Source of the DNA: Micropruina sp.
GTDB lineage: Bacteria > Actinomycetota > Actinomycetes > Propionibacteriales > Propionibacteriaceae
Assembly: GCA_016716635.1 (NCBI GenBank)
Contig: JADJVZ010000011.1
Coordinates: 1,364,001-1,428,000, forward strand
Direction of reading: 5' to 3'
Length of the DNA: 64,000 nt
The notes beneath the pieces are model-generated. The model ran no database searches and was not told the origin of the DNA. It worked only from the letters and a program-made list of their open reading frames with translations. Below are positions 9,007 to 19,108 of the stretch, piece by piece; the first letter of the stretch is position 1, and every line of letters starts with the position of its first letter. The translations under genes were made by a program, and so were the position numbers.

Positions 9007-9909
9007 GTGAATACTTTCGGCGTGTTGTCCGCGGCTCAGCTAAAGAAGGCTGGGTTTACACCATGGGAGTTGCGCTGCGCAGTCGCCCTGGGGCGCATCG
9101 AGCGCCTTCGGCACGGCTGGTATGCGTTGGAGGGCGCTGATCCGGAGGTCGTCCGCGCCGTGCGCTTGGGCGGAGCTCTCAGTTGCAGCTCGGGTTTGGC
9201 CCGCTACGGCGTGTGGGTGCCTTCAACAAGTGAGCTTCACGTGCGCTGTTCGCCACACCACGTCTGGGTATCCGGAGTGAGGTCCGAGCGGGGGTGTTCC
9301 GTTGTCGAGAACCGAGACGCCCCACGAACAGCGGTAGACCCACTGCCCTTGTGCATTGCTGCGGCCTGGAAATGCCTCGACGAAGACACCTTCGTGGCGG
9401 CCCTGGATTCCATCCAACACCTTCGGCTCCTGAGTCGGGCCGAGTTGCACGACGCGCTCTCCGATTGCGGGCCGGAGGCCTTGCGCATGCTACGGCGTTG
9501 CCGTGCAAGCGAGTCCGGAACGGAGACGCTGGTCCGCTTGCGCCTTCGGCGGCGCCGCATCCGGGTTCGGACTCAGGTGTTCATCCCTGGCGTCGGACGC
9601 GTCGATCTTCTCCTCGGCCGCAGGCTCGTCATCGAGGTCGACAGCCGAGCGCACCACACCGACGCGGGGGCCTACCAGCGGGATCGAGACCGCGACCGCG
9701 CCCTCGTCGCGGCTGGCTACCTCGTCATTCGTCTGACCTACCAGGACGTAATGTTTCGCTGGGAGGCTTGCCTCGCTGACATTGTGGCCATCATTAATCG
9801 CGGCGACCACCGGCGTCCACCGGCCGCACCAAAGGAAGTGGACACCCAAATCATGCAGGATTGGTCCCTTGATGCGCCCTGGCGAAACCAGCCCCCGATT
9901 TCAGCATGA
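9007..9909 (+). CDS. AbiEi-like wHTH protein with C-terminal DUF559 (Vsr-fold nuclease-like) domain
   Basis: The 300-residue protein has an N-terminal AbiEi-type winged helix (about residues 1-50: GVLSAAQLKKAGFTPWELR, then RIERLRHGWYAL) and a C-terminal DUF559/Vsr-like region (about 195-265) with the PD-(D/E)XK-style pattern VDLLL...VIEVDS and an arginine/aspartate-rich stretch. This architecture is common and multicopy in actinomycetes; its biochemical activity is not established. No partner toxin (AbiEii) lies beside it. It starts with GTG. The last ~20 codons and the stop lie inside the second 75-bp element, so its C-terminus (from about VDTQIM) is encoded by repeat DNA. Confidence 0.75.
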   Translation: MNTFGVLSAAQLKKAGFTPWELRCAVALGRIERLRHGWYALEGADPEVVRAVRLGGALSCSSGLARYGVWVPSTSELHVRCSPHHVWVSGVRSERGCSVVENRDAPRTAVDPLPLCIAAAWKCLDEDTFVAALDSIQHLRLLSRAELHDALSDCGPEALRMLRRCRASESGTETLVRLRLRRRRIRVRTQVFIPGVGRVDLLLGRRLVIEVDSRAHHTDAGAYQRDRDRDRALVAAGYLVIRLTYQDVMFRWEACLADIVAIINRGDHRRPPAAPKEVDTQIMQDWSLDAPWRNQPPISA

Positions 9910-9917
9910 TTTCGGTG
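9843..9917. repeat. 75-bp palindromic element, copy 2 (overlaps the 3' end of the DUF559 gene)
   Basis: The left arm CACCCAAATCATGCAG is at 9843-9858 and the right arm CAGCATGATTTCGGTG at 9902-9917, with one change from copies 1 and 3. The interior is again exactly 43 bases but different in sequence; a shorter inner pairing TGGT/ACCA is possible. The TGA stop of the AbiEi/DUF559 gene lies in the right arm. Confidence 0.9.
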
Positions 9918-9989
9918 ATGACAGGGCACGGTGAATCAGGGCGAACCGGGCGACTTCCCGAAACCACCTCCCGATAGTTCGCCCCCCCA

Positions 9990-10064
9990 CACCCAAATCA
10001 TGCAGAATCCGCGGCCTGCCTGACGTATGCCGCAACAAGCCGGGAATTCAGCATGATTTGGGTG
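9990..10064. repeat. 75-bp palindromic element, copy 3
   Basis: Arms CACCCAAATCATGCAG (9990-10005) and CAGCATGATTTGGGTG (10049-10064) flank a 43-base interior that contains an inner stem GCGGC/GCCGC (10011-10015 and 10029-10033). It stands just downstream of the convergent thioesterase stop and 72 bp after copy 2. Confidence 0.9.
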
Positions 10065-10073
10065 GGCTAGCTT

Positions 10074-10940
10074 TCAGCCGAGGGAGACTCCGGGCCAGGC
10101 TTCGGAGGCCTCCCGGAGGATCGGGGGAACGGCCACGGGGCGTCCGTGGCGGTCCGCGGTCACGATGACGGTGCGGGAGCGGGCGAAGATCCGCCCGTCC
10201 AGGGGGTCCATGACCTCGGCGACGGTGGTCATAGAGGTGGTGCCGAGCTTGGCGATGGCGGTGCGGACGGCGTAGGGCTCCAGCCGGTGTTCGAGTTGAG
10301 CCAGGTAGTCAACGTCCTGGCGGACGATCAGCCACAGGTATTCGGCGTCCGCGTTGGCTGCCGTCCGCATGGCGGCTGGGTCAGCGTCGGAGGACATGTG
10401 GACGCGCGCCTCGGCGATGTAGTCGAAGAATCGCACGTTGTTGGCGTGGCCGTAGGAGTCCAGATCGGACCATCGCACCGTGAACTCGTGCACGTGCGCG
10501 TTCTCCCCCACCCGCCAGCGACCGAGGTCGCGTAGAGGTTCGAGATGGGTCGACGTGCCACCGAGCCCCTCGCGTTCCTCGGGCGTCATGCGCCGCGGCG
10601 CACCAGTGGAGAAATCAATCGGACACACGACAGTCCGAGCCCGCGCCACGGTCGTGGAATCCTGAACGACTTCATAACCGTAGGTAATCTTCGACGCCCC
10701 CACCTTCCCGACCCGGAGTTCCACCTCGATGGGGGCCCTGGAGAACTCGGCGGGACGCAGGTATTCGACCTGATGCCCCACCACCACGACGCCGTCGGCG
10801 AGCATGTGCCCGTTGGGTCCCGATAGCAGGTAGGCGACGCGGGCCTCTTGCAGGTAGTCGACGATGAGGGCGTTATTGACGTGCCCTTGAGCGTCAAGGT
10901 CCACCCAGCGAAGGGGAACCCTGGCGACGAAGGGCTTCAC
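10074..10940 (-). CDS. Acyl-CoA thioesterase with two hotdog (4HBT) domains
   Basis: The 288-residue protein consists of two tandem hotdog halves: residues 1-130 (VPLRWVDLDAQGHVNNALIVDYLQEAR) and 150-288 (FTVRWSDLDSYGHANNVRFFDYIAEAR). Each carries the aspartate/glycine-histidine pattern of 4HBT thioesterases, which cleave acyl-CoA to free acid and CoA. It starts with GTG overlapping the TGA of the upstream acyl-CoA ligase gene (GTGA), so the two are translationally coupled and act on the same pool of acyl-CoA. The exact acyl chain is not predictable from the sequence. Confidence 0.87.
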   Translation of the reverse strand: MKPFVARVPLRWVDLDAQGHVNNALIVDYLQEARVAYLLSGPNGHMLADGVVVVGHQVEYLRPAEFSRAPIEVELRVGKVGASKITYGYEVVQDSTTVARARTVVCPIDFSTGAPRRMTPEEREGLGGTSTHLEPLRDLGRWRVGENAHVHEFTVRWSDLDSYGHANNVRFFDYIAEARVHMSSDADPAAMRTAANADAEYLWLIVRQDVDYLAQLEHRLEPYAVRTAIAKLGTTSMTTVAEVMDPLDGRIFARSRTVIVTADRHGRPVAVPPILREASEAWPGVSLG

Positions 10941-12766
10941 GCGGTGGCCTCATTTTCGTCGGCGTACATCGCTTCGACCTCCGCCTGATGCTGCGCCACG
11001 ATGATCGAGCGGCGCAGCTTCTGGTTGGGGGTCACGCCGCCGTCGTCAACGGTGAACTCGTGATCCAAGATGGTGAACCGCTTCACGGTTTCCCACCGCT
11101 CCAAATGCGAGTTGGCGCGGGCGATGAACCGTTCGATGAGCGTCCGCAACTCGGGGTCTTGCGTCAGCTGCGCGTACGGCACGTCCGACTTGCCGTGACG
11201 TCCGGCCCACTTGGCCAGGTTGTCCTTGTCCAGCACCAGCAGGGCGGACACGAACTTGCGGCCGTCGCCCACGGCCACGACCTGCCCGACGTAGGGACAG
11301 TTGGCGGCCACCACGGATTCGACCTTCTGGGGAGCGACGTACTTGCCACCCGAGGTCTTCATCAGGTCCTTCTTGCGATCGGTGATCCGCAGGTAGCCGT
11401 CCTCGTCCAGGCGTCCGATGTCGCCCGTGCCGAACCACCCATCTGTGAAGACCTCCGCGGTCAGCTCCGGATCATGGTGGTACCCGCGCATGATGCCGGG
11501 GCCTTTGAGCAACACCTCGCCATCGTCGGCGATCCGGATCTCTGTGCCGGGAAGTGCCGGACCTACCGTGCCGAAGCGCGGCGTCCTCGGGTGGTTGAAC
11601 GCGCTGACCGCAGACGTTTCGGTGAGCCCGTACCCCTCGATGACCAGCAGGCCCGCGGAGTAGAACCACTCCTGAACTTGCGAGGACAGCTTGGCCGACC
11701 CCGACACCATGAACTTCATGTTGCCGCCCAGCTTGTCCTTGATCTTGCTGAAGACGAGTTTGTCGGCCGCTGCGTATTGGGCGCCGATGAGGAAGGGCAT
11801 TTTCTCCCCGGCGAGTCGGTACGGCTGCGCCTGCTTGCCCACGTTGAACGCGCCCCGGATCATGCGGCCACGGAACCCGTCGCGCGGCTGACCGGCGAGG
11901 ACGGCGTTGCGCACCTTCTCGAAGATCCGAGGGGCTCCGGCCATGAAGGTCGGCTTGGTGGCGGCCAAGCCCGCCATGATCTTGTCGAGGCGACCGTCCA
12001 CGGCGGAGCTGAAGCCGATGGCCAGCTGAATGGCGGTGAGCGCCTTGCCGAAGACATGGGACATGGGCAGCCAGAGGTACTGGACGTCGGTGGTGTCGAT
12101 GATCTCCATCCGGCGCAGGGCCTCGCCCTCGTACACCCAGTTACGGTGCGTCAGCTCGACGCCCTTCGGGAGCCCGGTCGTCCCGGACGTGTAGATCAGG
12201 GTCGCCAAAGTATCGAAACCGGTGGCCGCGATCGTCCGCTGGACGCACTCCGGATCCTCGGCCAGCTTGGCAGCCCCGAGGTCGAGGAGTTGCTGCCACC
12301 CGGTCATCTTCGGGCCTTCGGCGTCGCCGTCAATGATGATGATGTGGTTGACGCGGTCGATCAGGCCCTCGGCGTAGTGGATCTTCGCCACCTGGGTGGA
12401 GTTCTCGGCGATCACAAAGGTCGAATCCGAATGCGTGACGATGTGCGCGAAATCGGACGACACCGTATTCGGGTAAATGGTGGTCGTGGCGCCTCCGGCG
12501 CAGTTGATGGCGAGGTCCGCGAGGATCCACTCCATGCGCGTGCCGCTCACAATCGCCACGCGTTGCTCGGCTTGGAGGCCCAACGCCAAGAGACCAGCTG
12601 CGAGCCGGTGGACCCGGTCCTGGGTCTGCTGCCAGGTCAGGGTGAGCCAGTGCTCGTCGGGGTCGGGGTAGGAGTAGGCGGCCTGGTTCGGCGCCAGGTT
12701 GGTGCGCCAGCGAAGCATCGCCCCGACGGACGTCGGGCAATCCGCGAGAATATCTACCTGGGTCAT
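10937..12766 (-). CDS. Long-chain fatty-acid-CoA ligase (AMP-forming, FadD15-like)
   Basis: The 609-residue enzyme activates fatty acids to acyl-CoA through an acyl-adenylate. The P-loop-like motif YTSGTTGLPKGVELTHRN is at about residues 185-202, GYGLTETSAV near 375 and the hinge and C-terminal catalytic lysine region (GYLRITDRKKDLMKTSGGKYV) near 455-475. The ATG at 12766 follows AGGAGGCAGTTCG, a strong ribosome-binding site, so longer in-frame starts are unlikely. It is divergent from a MarR gene that may control it. The thioesterase gene overlaps its stop. Confidence 0.93.
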   Translation of the reverse strand: MTQVDILADCPTSVGAMLRWRTNLAPNQAAYSYPDPDEHWLTLTWQQTQDRVHRLAAGLLALGLQAEQRVAIVSGTRMEWILADLAINCAGGATTTIYPNTVSSDFAHIVTHSDSTFVIAENSTQVAKIHYAEGLIDRVNHIIIIDGDAEGPKMTGWQQLLDLGAAKLAEDPECVQRTIAATGFDTLATLIYTSGTTGLPKGVELTHRNWVYEGEALRRMEIIDTTDVQYLWLPMSHVFGKALTAIQLAIGFSSAVDGRLDKIMAGLAATKPTFMAGAPRIFEKVRNAVLAGQPRDGFRGRMIRGAFNVGKQAQPYRLAGEKMPFLIGAQYAAADKLVFSKIKDKLGGNMKFMVSGSAKLSSQVQEWFYSAGLLVIEGYGLTETSAVSAFNHPRTPRFGTVGPALPGTEIRIADDGEVLLKGPGIMRGYHHDPELTAEVFTDGWFGTGDIGRLDEDGYLRITDRKKDLMKTSGGKYVAPQKVESVVAANCPYVGQVVAVGDGRKFVSALLVLDKDNLAKWAGRHGKSDVPYAQLTQDPELRTLIERFIARANSHLERWETVKRFTILDHEFTVDDGGVTPNQKLRRSIIVAQHQAEVEAMYADENEATA

Positions 12767-12899
12767 CGAACTGCCTCCTGATCGGATCGACACCCGCGTC
12801 GGGTCGGTCCACGTAGCCTAATGTCTACCGCCACAACTGGGAACGGTGACGGAGGCGCCCCTGCGGAACGTTCAAATTTTCAATAGTTAGCGGTTTTGC

Positions 12900-12905
12900 T
12901 ACGAT
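12900..12905 (+). promoter_or_regulatory. -10 box of the marR gene (leaderless)
   Basis: TACGAT lies six bases before the ATG at 12912. The sequence upstream is AT-rich (TTCAAATTTTCAATAG, 12870-12885), with TTTCAA as a weak -35 candidate 16 bases away. The fadD start is 133 bp away on the other strand, so a regulator binding here could act on both. Confidence 0.45.
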
Positions 12906-12911
12906 AAGTGA

Positions 12912-13400
12912 ATGGTTAGCGAGTTAAACACGCAATGGCTTGACGCACCCCAGCAGGTCATTTGGCGAAACTTTCTTGCCGCGAACGCCGTCATCAGCGA
13001 GCGCATGGACACCGCGCTGCGACCTTTCGGCCTCGATCTCGGCGAATACGAAATCCTGGTGGTGCTGTCGGAGTCACCCAAGATGCAGTTGCGCATGTCC
13101 GACCTGGCCGTCGCCGTTCACCAATCACGCTCCCGCCTCACGCACACGGTGACCCGGATGGAGCAAAAAGATCTTCTGCTGCGCAAGGCCTGCGCGGACG
13201 ATCGCCGCGGCGTTATCGCTGTGCTCACGGCCAAGGGGTTCCGCCTCCTCGAGGAGGCCGCCCCCACCCACGTCGGGTCCGTCCGGGAAGCCTTCGTTGA
13301 TCTCGTGGCGCCCAACGACTTCCAAGCTGTCGGCCGAGCCGTGGCCGCGGTCGTGGAAGATGCCGGGCTCTCGAGTTGGAGCCCGTCCGTTCCCGCCTGA
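12912..13400 (+). CDS. MarR-family transcriptional regulator
   Basis: The 162-residue protein has the MarR winged-helix layout: an N-terminal dimerisation helix (residues 10-35), EILVVLSESPKMQLRMSDLAVAVHQSRSRLTHTVTRMEQKDLL (about 47-90, helix-turn-helix) and the wing motif ADDRRGVIAVLTAKGFRLLE (about 95-115), then C-terminal helices. MarR proteins bind palindromic operators and are released by small ligands. Divergence from the fadD-thioesterase pair suggests control of fatty-acid activation, an inference from position only. Confidence 0.85.
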   Translation: MVSELNTQWLDAPQQVIWRNFLAANAVISERMDTALRPFGLDLGEYEILVVLSESPKMQLRMSDLAVAVHQSRSRLTHTVTRMEQKDLLLRKACADDRRGVIAVLTAKGFRLLEEAAPTHVGSVREAFVDLVAPNDFQAVGRAVAAVVEDAGLSSWSPSVPA

Positions 13401-13440
13401 CATACTTAGCTGTTCCGACGCTTTACCAAGGGAAACTGCC

Positions 13441-15123
<1,683 letters not shown>

Positions 15124-15138
15124 GCTCCCCAGACCGAG

Positions 15139-15597
15139 TCAGGCCGCGGGCTCGACCCGGTCAAACTCATCAGGATCGAGCGAGGAAGACTCCTCGGCCG
15201 AGGTCAGGGACTGACCGACGATGATGTTCGGATCCGTGCCGGCTTGGCGGCGCGCCTTCTGGAACGTGGCGGTGCCGCGGCTCAGGTCGTGGCCGACCAC
15301 AATCGCTTCGACGAAGATCCGCTCGTGATCAACGCCCTGCTCGTCGCGCCATCGATTGGTACGCAACCGCCCGGCGACGACCACCGGGTCGCCCTTGACC
15401 AGACTCTTCTCGACATTCTCGGCTAGCGCTTGGCGGCAGCTGATGCCGATCCATGTGGTCTCGCCGTCGACCCACCCGGTGGGTCGGCGGGTGCGGGGAG
15501 TCATGGCCAACCGGAAGCTGGCGTAGCGCCAGTCGTCGCCGCCGCGCACGTCGATCTCGCTTCCGACATTGCCGGTGATGGTGATGCTCGCATCCAT
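15139..15597 (-). CDS. ssb: Single-stranded DNA-binding protein (OB fold)
   Basis: The 152-residue protein carries an OB-fold domain (residues 1-110: ITITGNVGSEIDVR, then WIGISCRQALAENVEKSLVKGDPVVVAGRLRTNRW) and a short acidic C-terminal tail (SSSLDPDEFDRVEPAA). The tail lacks the canonical DDxPF tip, so this is probably the secondary, non-essential SSB paralogue rather than the rpsF-associated one. The ATG at 15597 follows AAGGAGAACACCC. It lies downstream of the two GTPase genes on the same strand, 93 bp away. Confidence 0.85.
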   Translation of the reverse strand: MDASITITGNVGSEIDVRGGDDWRYASFRLAMTPRTRRPTGWVDGETTWIGISCRQALAENVEKSLVKGDPVVVAGRLRTNRWRDEQGVDHERIFVEAIVVGHDLSRGTATFQKARRQAGTDPNIIVGQSLTSAEESSSLDPDEFDRVEPAA

Positions 15598-15616
15598 GGG
15601 TGTTCTCCTTGAGATA

Positions 15617-15627
15617 GGTGATTCACC
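15617..15627. promoter_or_regulatory. 11-bp palindrome upstream of ssb
   Basis: GGTGATTCACC is a perfect palindrome about a central T, 20 bp in front of the ssb start, in the position of an operator. No regulator is known for it here. Confidence 0.3.
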
Positions 15628-15690
15628 CACTACGTTCGGCGTCCGGGGTCTCGTTTCGTCACCCGTCGACGAATCTGTGGAAAACCTGGC

Positions 15691-17286
15691 TCAGGTGGCC
15701 TGCGAAATCGCTTCGACGGCCTGCGCGTACCGCTGCAGCTCCATGTCGACGTTGCCCAAGATCTCACGTTGGGTGACCTTGTCCAGGCGTTGCGTGAGCA
15801 CCCGGCGGACCTTGCGCGCCCGCATGCGCGATCCGATGTTGACGAAGACAGACGACAACAACCCGAGCAGCACTCCGCCGGCGATCCCGCCGCCGACCAA
15901 CACCCACTGGGCCGGAAGGCCGCGCCACGTCACCGACGGCAACATCGGCAGTCCCAGAAGGACGAGCACCGGGTTCGCGAACCACCACAACACGCCCGCG
16001 ACCACCGCGATCATCAGCAACCATTGGACGATCGTCACCAAGACCCACCAAACCCTTGGACGATCGTCATCGATCTCCGCCGTGGCGATGCTCATATCGA
16101 ACTTGTCCGCCAGCAGCGCCTGATTGCCGCGCGCCGCTGACTTCACGGCGTCGGCCCACCCCCGCGGCAGTGTGGAGGCGGTCGCGTTGACTACCTGGCG
16201 CAGGGCGGTGTCGACCGAAGCCAACTGGACCGGCGTGGCTTTGGGTATGGACGTTCGCGGAATCTCGGCGAGCGTGCCGTCGTCGCCCTTCCGGCCCAGG
16301 CGCAGCCGCCGCAGCGGATCGGGGCGCAACGCCCGGACCCACGACACGAACGGCCAGCCGGTGGCCAGGGTGCCCCGCCGCTTCCAGGACCTCGCCGCAG
16401 AGTCGACCACGATTTCCAGTCCGGACACGTCGGCCATGGCCGCCACGAGGGCGCTGCGATCAGCGGCGCTCACTCGCGGCGTTTGCGTGAGGTTGCCCAG
16501 TTCTTTGCTGAGCGAGGTCGTGGCGACGTCGAGATCGGTGGACAATCGCCTGGTCGCGGACGTCTTATCGGCGACAGCCTTAGCCAGAAGGTCCTTGAGG
16601 GCTTGTACCCCGGTGCCCTGCATCGCCGACAGTGGCACGATCGGCGAAGCCGCCAGACCTTCCGCGTCGAGCAAACGTCGCAGGTCGGCCAGGCAGTGAT
16701 CCAGCTCGTCGCCCCACAGCCGATCGGTCTGGTTGAGAACGATCACCATGTTTCGGGAGTAGGCCGCCAAGGGCCGCAAGTACGAATCGTGGAGCGCCGC
16801 GTCGGCATACTTTTGCGGATCAACGACCCAAATGAGCATGTCGACCAGCGGTACGAACCGGTCCACGATGATCCGATGTTTGTCTTCAGTGGAATCGTGG
16901 TCGGGCAGATCGATAAGCACCAGGTCGCGGAACTTGGGACTATCCGACGCGATCAGGTGCCGGCGCGGCACATCGAGCCAATCCAGCAGGGCGTGCGGCA
17001 ACTCTGCACCCCAGCCGGCGGCCATGGCTGTCGAGGTCGTGGGACGCCGGACGCCCGTGGCGGCCAACTGCGTGCCGGTCAACGCGTTGAACAGGGTCGA
17101 TTTGCCCGAGCCCGTGGCACCCGCCAGCGCGACGATCGTGTAATCACCGGAGAGTTCCATGCGTTTGCCTGCGCGCTCCACGATGGCCTTGGCCTTGCCC
17201 AGAACCTCGGGATCGACGCGCCCCTCGCACAGGGTCGCCGCCTCGGCGAGCGCCGCCAACCGAGCGCTCAGCGCCTTACTGGACAC
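15691..17286 (-). CDS. Dynamin-like/YfjP-type GTPase with two C-terminal membrane segments
   Basis: The 531-residue protein has a GTPase domain with P-loop GATGSGKST (residues 56-64), switch region DLPDHDST and NQTD (G4: VLNQTDRLWG). Near the C-terminus two hydrophobic segments (about residues 415-450 and 465-485) suggest a membrane anchor facing the cytoplasm. It overlaps the preceding dynamin-like gene by 11 bp, so the two are translated from one mRNA and may form a heteromer, as paired bacterial dynamins do (for example Streptomyces DynA/DynB); orthology to those is not claimed. It starts with GTG. Confidence 0.8.
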   Translation of the reverse strand: MSSKALSARLAALAEAATLCEGRVDPEVLGKAKAIVERAGKRMELSGDYTIVALAGATGSGKSTLFNALTGTQLAATGVRRPTTSTAMAAGWGAELPHALLDWLDVPRRHLIASDSPKFRDLVLIDLPDHDSTEDKHRIIVDRFVPLVDMLIWVVDPQKYADAALHDSYLRPLAAYSRNMVIVLNQTDRLWGDELDHCLADLRRLLDAEGLAASPIVPLSAMQGTGVQALKDLLAKAVADKTSATRRLSTDLDVATTSLSKELGNLTQTPRVSAADRSALVAAMADVSGLEIVVDSAARSWKRRGTLATGWPFVSWVRALRPDPLRRLRLGRKGDDGTLAEIPRTSIPKATPVQLASVDTALRQVVNATASTLPRGWADAVKSAARGNQALLADKFDMSIATAEIDDDRPRVWWVLVTIVQWLLMIAVVAGVLWWFANPVLVLLGLPMLPSVTWRGLPAQWVLVGGGIAGGVLLGLLSSVFVNIGSRMRARKVRRVLTQRLDKVTQREILGNVDMELQRYAQAVEAISQAT

Positions 17287-19099
17287 GGTCGGCCGCCTCT
17301 TCGTGGGCCATCAACTCAGCCAGCGTCGGCATCGCCGGGGCGGGTTGACTTAACTCCGGCAGGTCGAGCCTTGGCAGCACTTCATCGTGCCCCGTCAATC
17401 GCGGATCGTTGCGCCGCGATACCTCGATGGCGGTGACAGCTTCGCGGATCGCCGCCGCCTGCTCACGTCGGACGTCCGTCACGTCCAACACCGCATAGAA
17501 CCGGTCCCGCTCGTGGTCGATGAGGCCCGCAACGCGTGCGTCCAACGACGCCTTGGCCTTCTTGGTCAGGCCACGGACGGCGTCCTCTCCGAACACTGCC
17601 TCAAGCAGGCGCTGCGCGAGGACGGCGGTTCCCCCGGCGATGCCCACTTCGGCGCCGAGCAGCCCGCCGGTCTGAGAGAACACCAGGATCATCAAGGCCA
17701 CTCCGATGCCGTTGACGCCGAGGGCGAGGTAGCGGGCGGTCGACTTCTTGGATTTGCCTTCGCTGGTGACCAGGCTGAGGACGTCAGTCTGCCATTCGCG
17801 GACGGCCAGGGCCGCCTTGGCGCTGAACCCGTCGGAGGTGACGCGCAGGTCGACCTTTGTGCTGGCCAACAGTTGACGCCCCGCCGAGTTGGTCTGCCAG
17901 GCCGCCTCGGTGCGTTCTGCCGCCGCTTCGGCCTCCGAGCGCACCAACATCTCCAGGCCGCTCTCGACGGCCACCTTGACGTCGCCCGCCTGCTTCGGCT
18001 CGCCCTTCAACGCGTTCACGATCCGATCGCGGAAGAAGCCGATCTTCTGCTCCACCACGCGGAAGAACTCCCCCGTGCCCACAAAGTCCTGCCAGCGCGC
18101 CAGCACTTCGCCGCGCAGCAGCGTGCCGTCCGCGGTCTGCACGCTGATAGTGCGGATGGCCTCCGCGAACGACACGTCGGCGATGTGGCGCAGGTCATCG
18201 AGGCAGTTGGCCTGCTCGTCGACAGCCTTGGCGATGTTCGGGGCACTGCTGGACAAGGCGCCGATGGCACCCCCCAGGGTCTTCAGGACGACCGCCTGGC
18301 GCGTCTGCTTGTCGGCGGCCAAGGTGGCCAGCCATGAACGAATGGGGGCCACGGCCGCGTCGGGCAGCAGACCGTCCCCGTCGACGACGGTCTCCGGCAC
18401 GGCAAAGAGGGCGGCCGAGCCCAACCCTCGCTCAGCCATCATTTGGCCGAGGTGCGGTGGAACATCATGCATGGCACGCGGCGGCACCCGATCGAGGATC
18501 ACGCCCACTGCGGCGCTGCGGATGGCGGCCGAGCGAAGGTATTCCCACGGCACGGCATCGGCGTAGCGCGCCGCCGAGGTGACAAACATCCACAGGTCTG
18601 CGGCCGCCAGCAACTGAGCTGCTAGGGCACGGTTCTCGGCGACGACGGAATCAACGTCGGGTGCGTCCAAAAGGGCCAGGCCACGGGGCAGGGTGGGTTC
18701 TGCCACCAATTGCAGCGTTCGGGTGTCGTTGGCAGCCTTCAAGCTGCGGGCGAGGCCGGGCAGGATCCGATCCGACGTGAACCAGGAGGCGTCGTCGGGG
18801 TGATGCACCAACACCGGCGAGCGGGTGGTCGGGCGGATGACGCCCGGGGCACTGACGACGCGACCGATCAAAGAGTTGACCAGGGTCGATTTGCCGGCAC
18901 CGGTTGAGCCTCCGATGACGGCCAACAAGGGCGCGTCAAGTGTTTCCAGGCGCGGCAACAGATAGTCGTCCAGTTGCGCGACCATGCCCCTTGACGCGCG
19001 GGTGGCCTCTTCGGCGCCCGGTAACCGCAACGGGAACCGTGCGTGCGCCAGCGCTTCTCGAAGCGCCCCCAACGCTTCGACGAGCAAGTGAGCCCCCAC
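17276..19099 (-). CDS. Dynamin-family GTPase
   Basis: The 607-residue protein has an N-terminal helical region, P-loop GGSTGAGKST at residues 63-72, switch motif LLDAPDVDS near 155, a long helical middle part and a hydrophobic pair (about 470-510: GVNGIGVALMILVF, then GIAGGTAVLAQRLL) that could insert in the membrane. Such proteins remodel or stabilise membranes. GTG start after TAGGAGGCCGC, with the PrsW gene ending 9 bp before it and the second GTPase gene overlapping its end by 11 bp. Confidence 0.8.
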   Translation of the reverse strand: MGAHLLVEALGALREALAHARFPLRLPGAEEATRASRGMVAQLDDYLLPRLETLDAPLLAVIGGSTGAGKSTLVNSLIGRVVSAPGVIRPTTRSPVLVHHPDDASWFTSDRILPGLARSLKAANDTRTLQLVAEPTLPRGLALLDAPDVDSVVAENRALAAQLLAAADLWMFVTSAARYADAVPWEYLRSAAIRSAAVGVILDRVPPRAMHDVPPHLGQMMAERGLGSAALFAVPETVVDGDGLLPDAAVAPIRSWLATLAADKQTRQAVVLKTLGGAIGALSSSAPNIAKAVDEQANCLDDLRHIADVSFAEAIRTISVQTADGTLLRGEVLARWQDFVGTGEFFRVVEQKIGFFRDRIVNALKGEPKQAGDVKVAVESGLEMLVRSEAEAAAERTEAAWQTNSAGRQLLASTKVDLRVTSDGFSAKAALAVREWQTDVLSLVTSEGKSKKSTARYLALGVNGIGVALMILVFSQTGGLLGAEVGIAGGTAVLAQRLLEAVFGEDAVRGLTKKAKASLDARVAGLIDHERDRFYAVLDVTDVRREQAAAIREAVTAIEVSRRNDPRLTGHDEVLPRLDLPELSQPAPAMPTLAELMAHEEAADRVQ

Positions 19100-19108
19100 C
19101 GCGGCCTC

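Noticed and set aside
8828..10064. CRISPR array interpretation of the constant-arm, variable-interior elements
   Set aside because: Each unit is a self-contained palindrome, units are not directly adjacent, and no cas genes are in the window.
10988..12781. A 597-codon plus-strand frame over the acyl-CoA ligase gene
   Set aside because: Antisense shadow; the minus-strand ligase has all motifs and a good ribosome-binding site.
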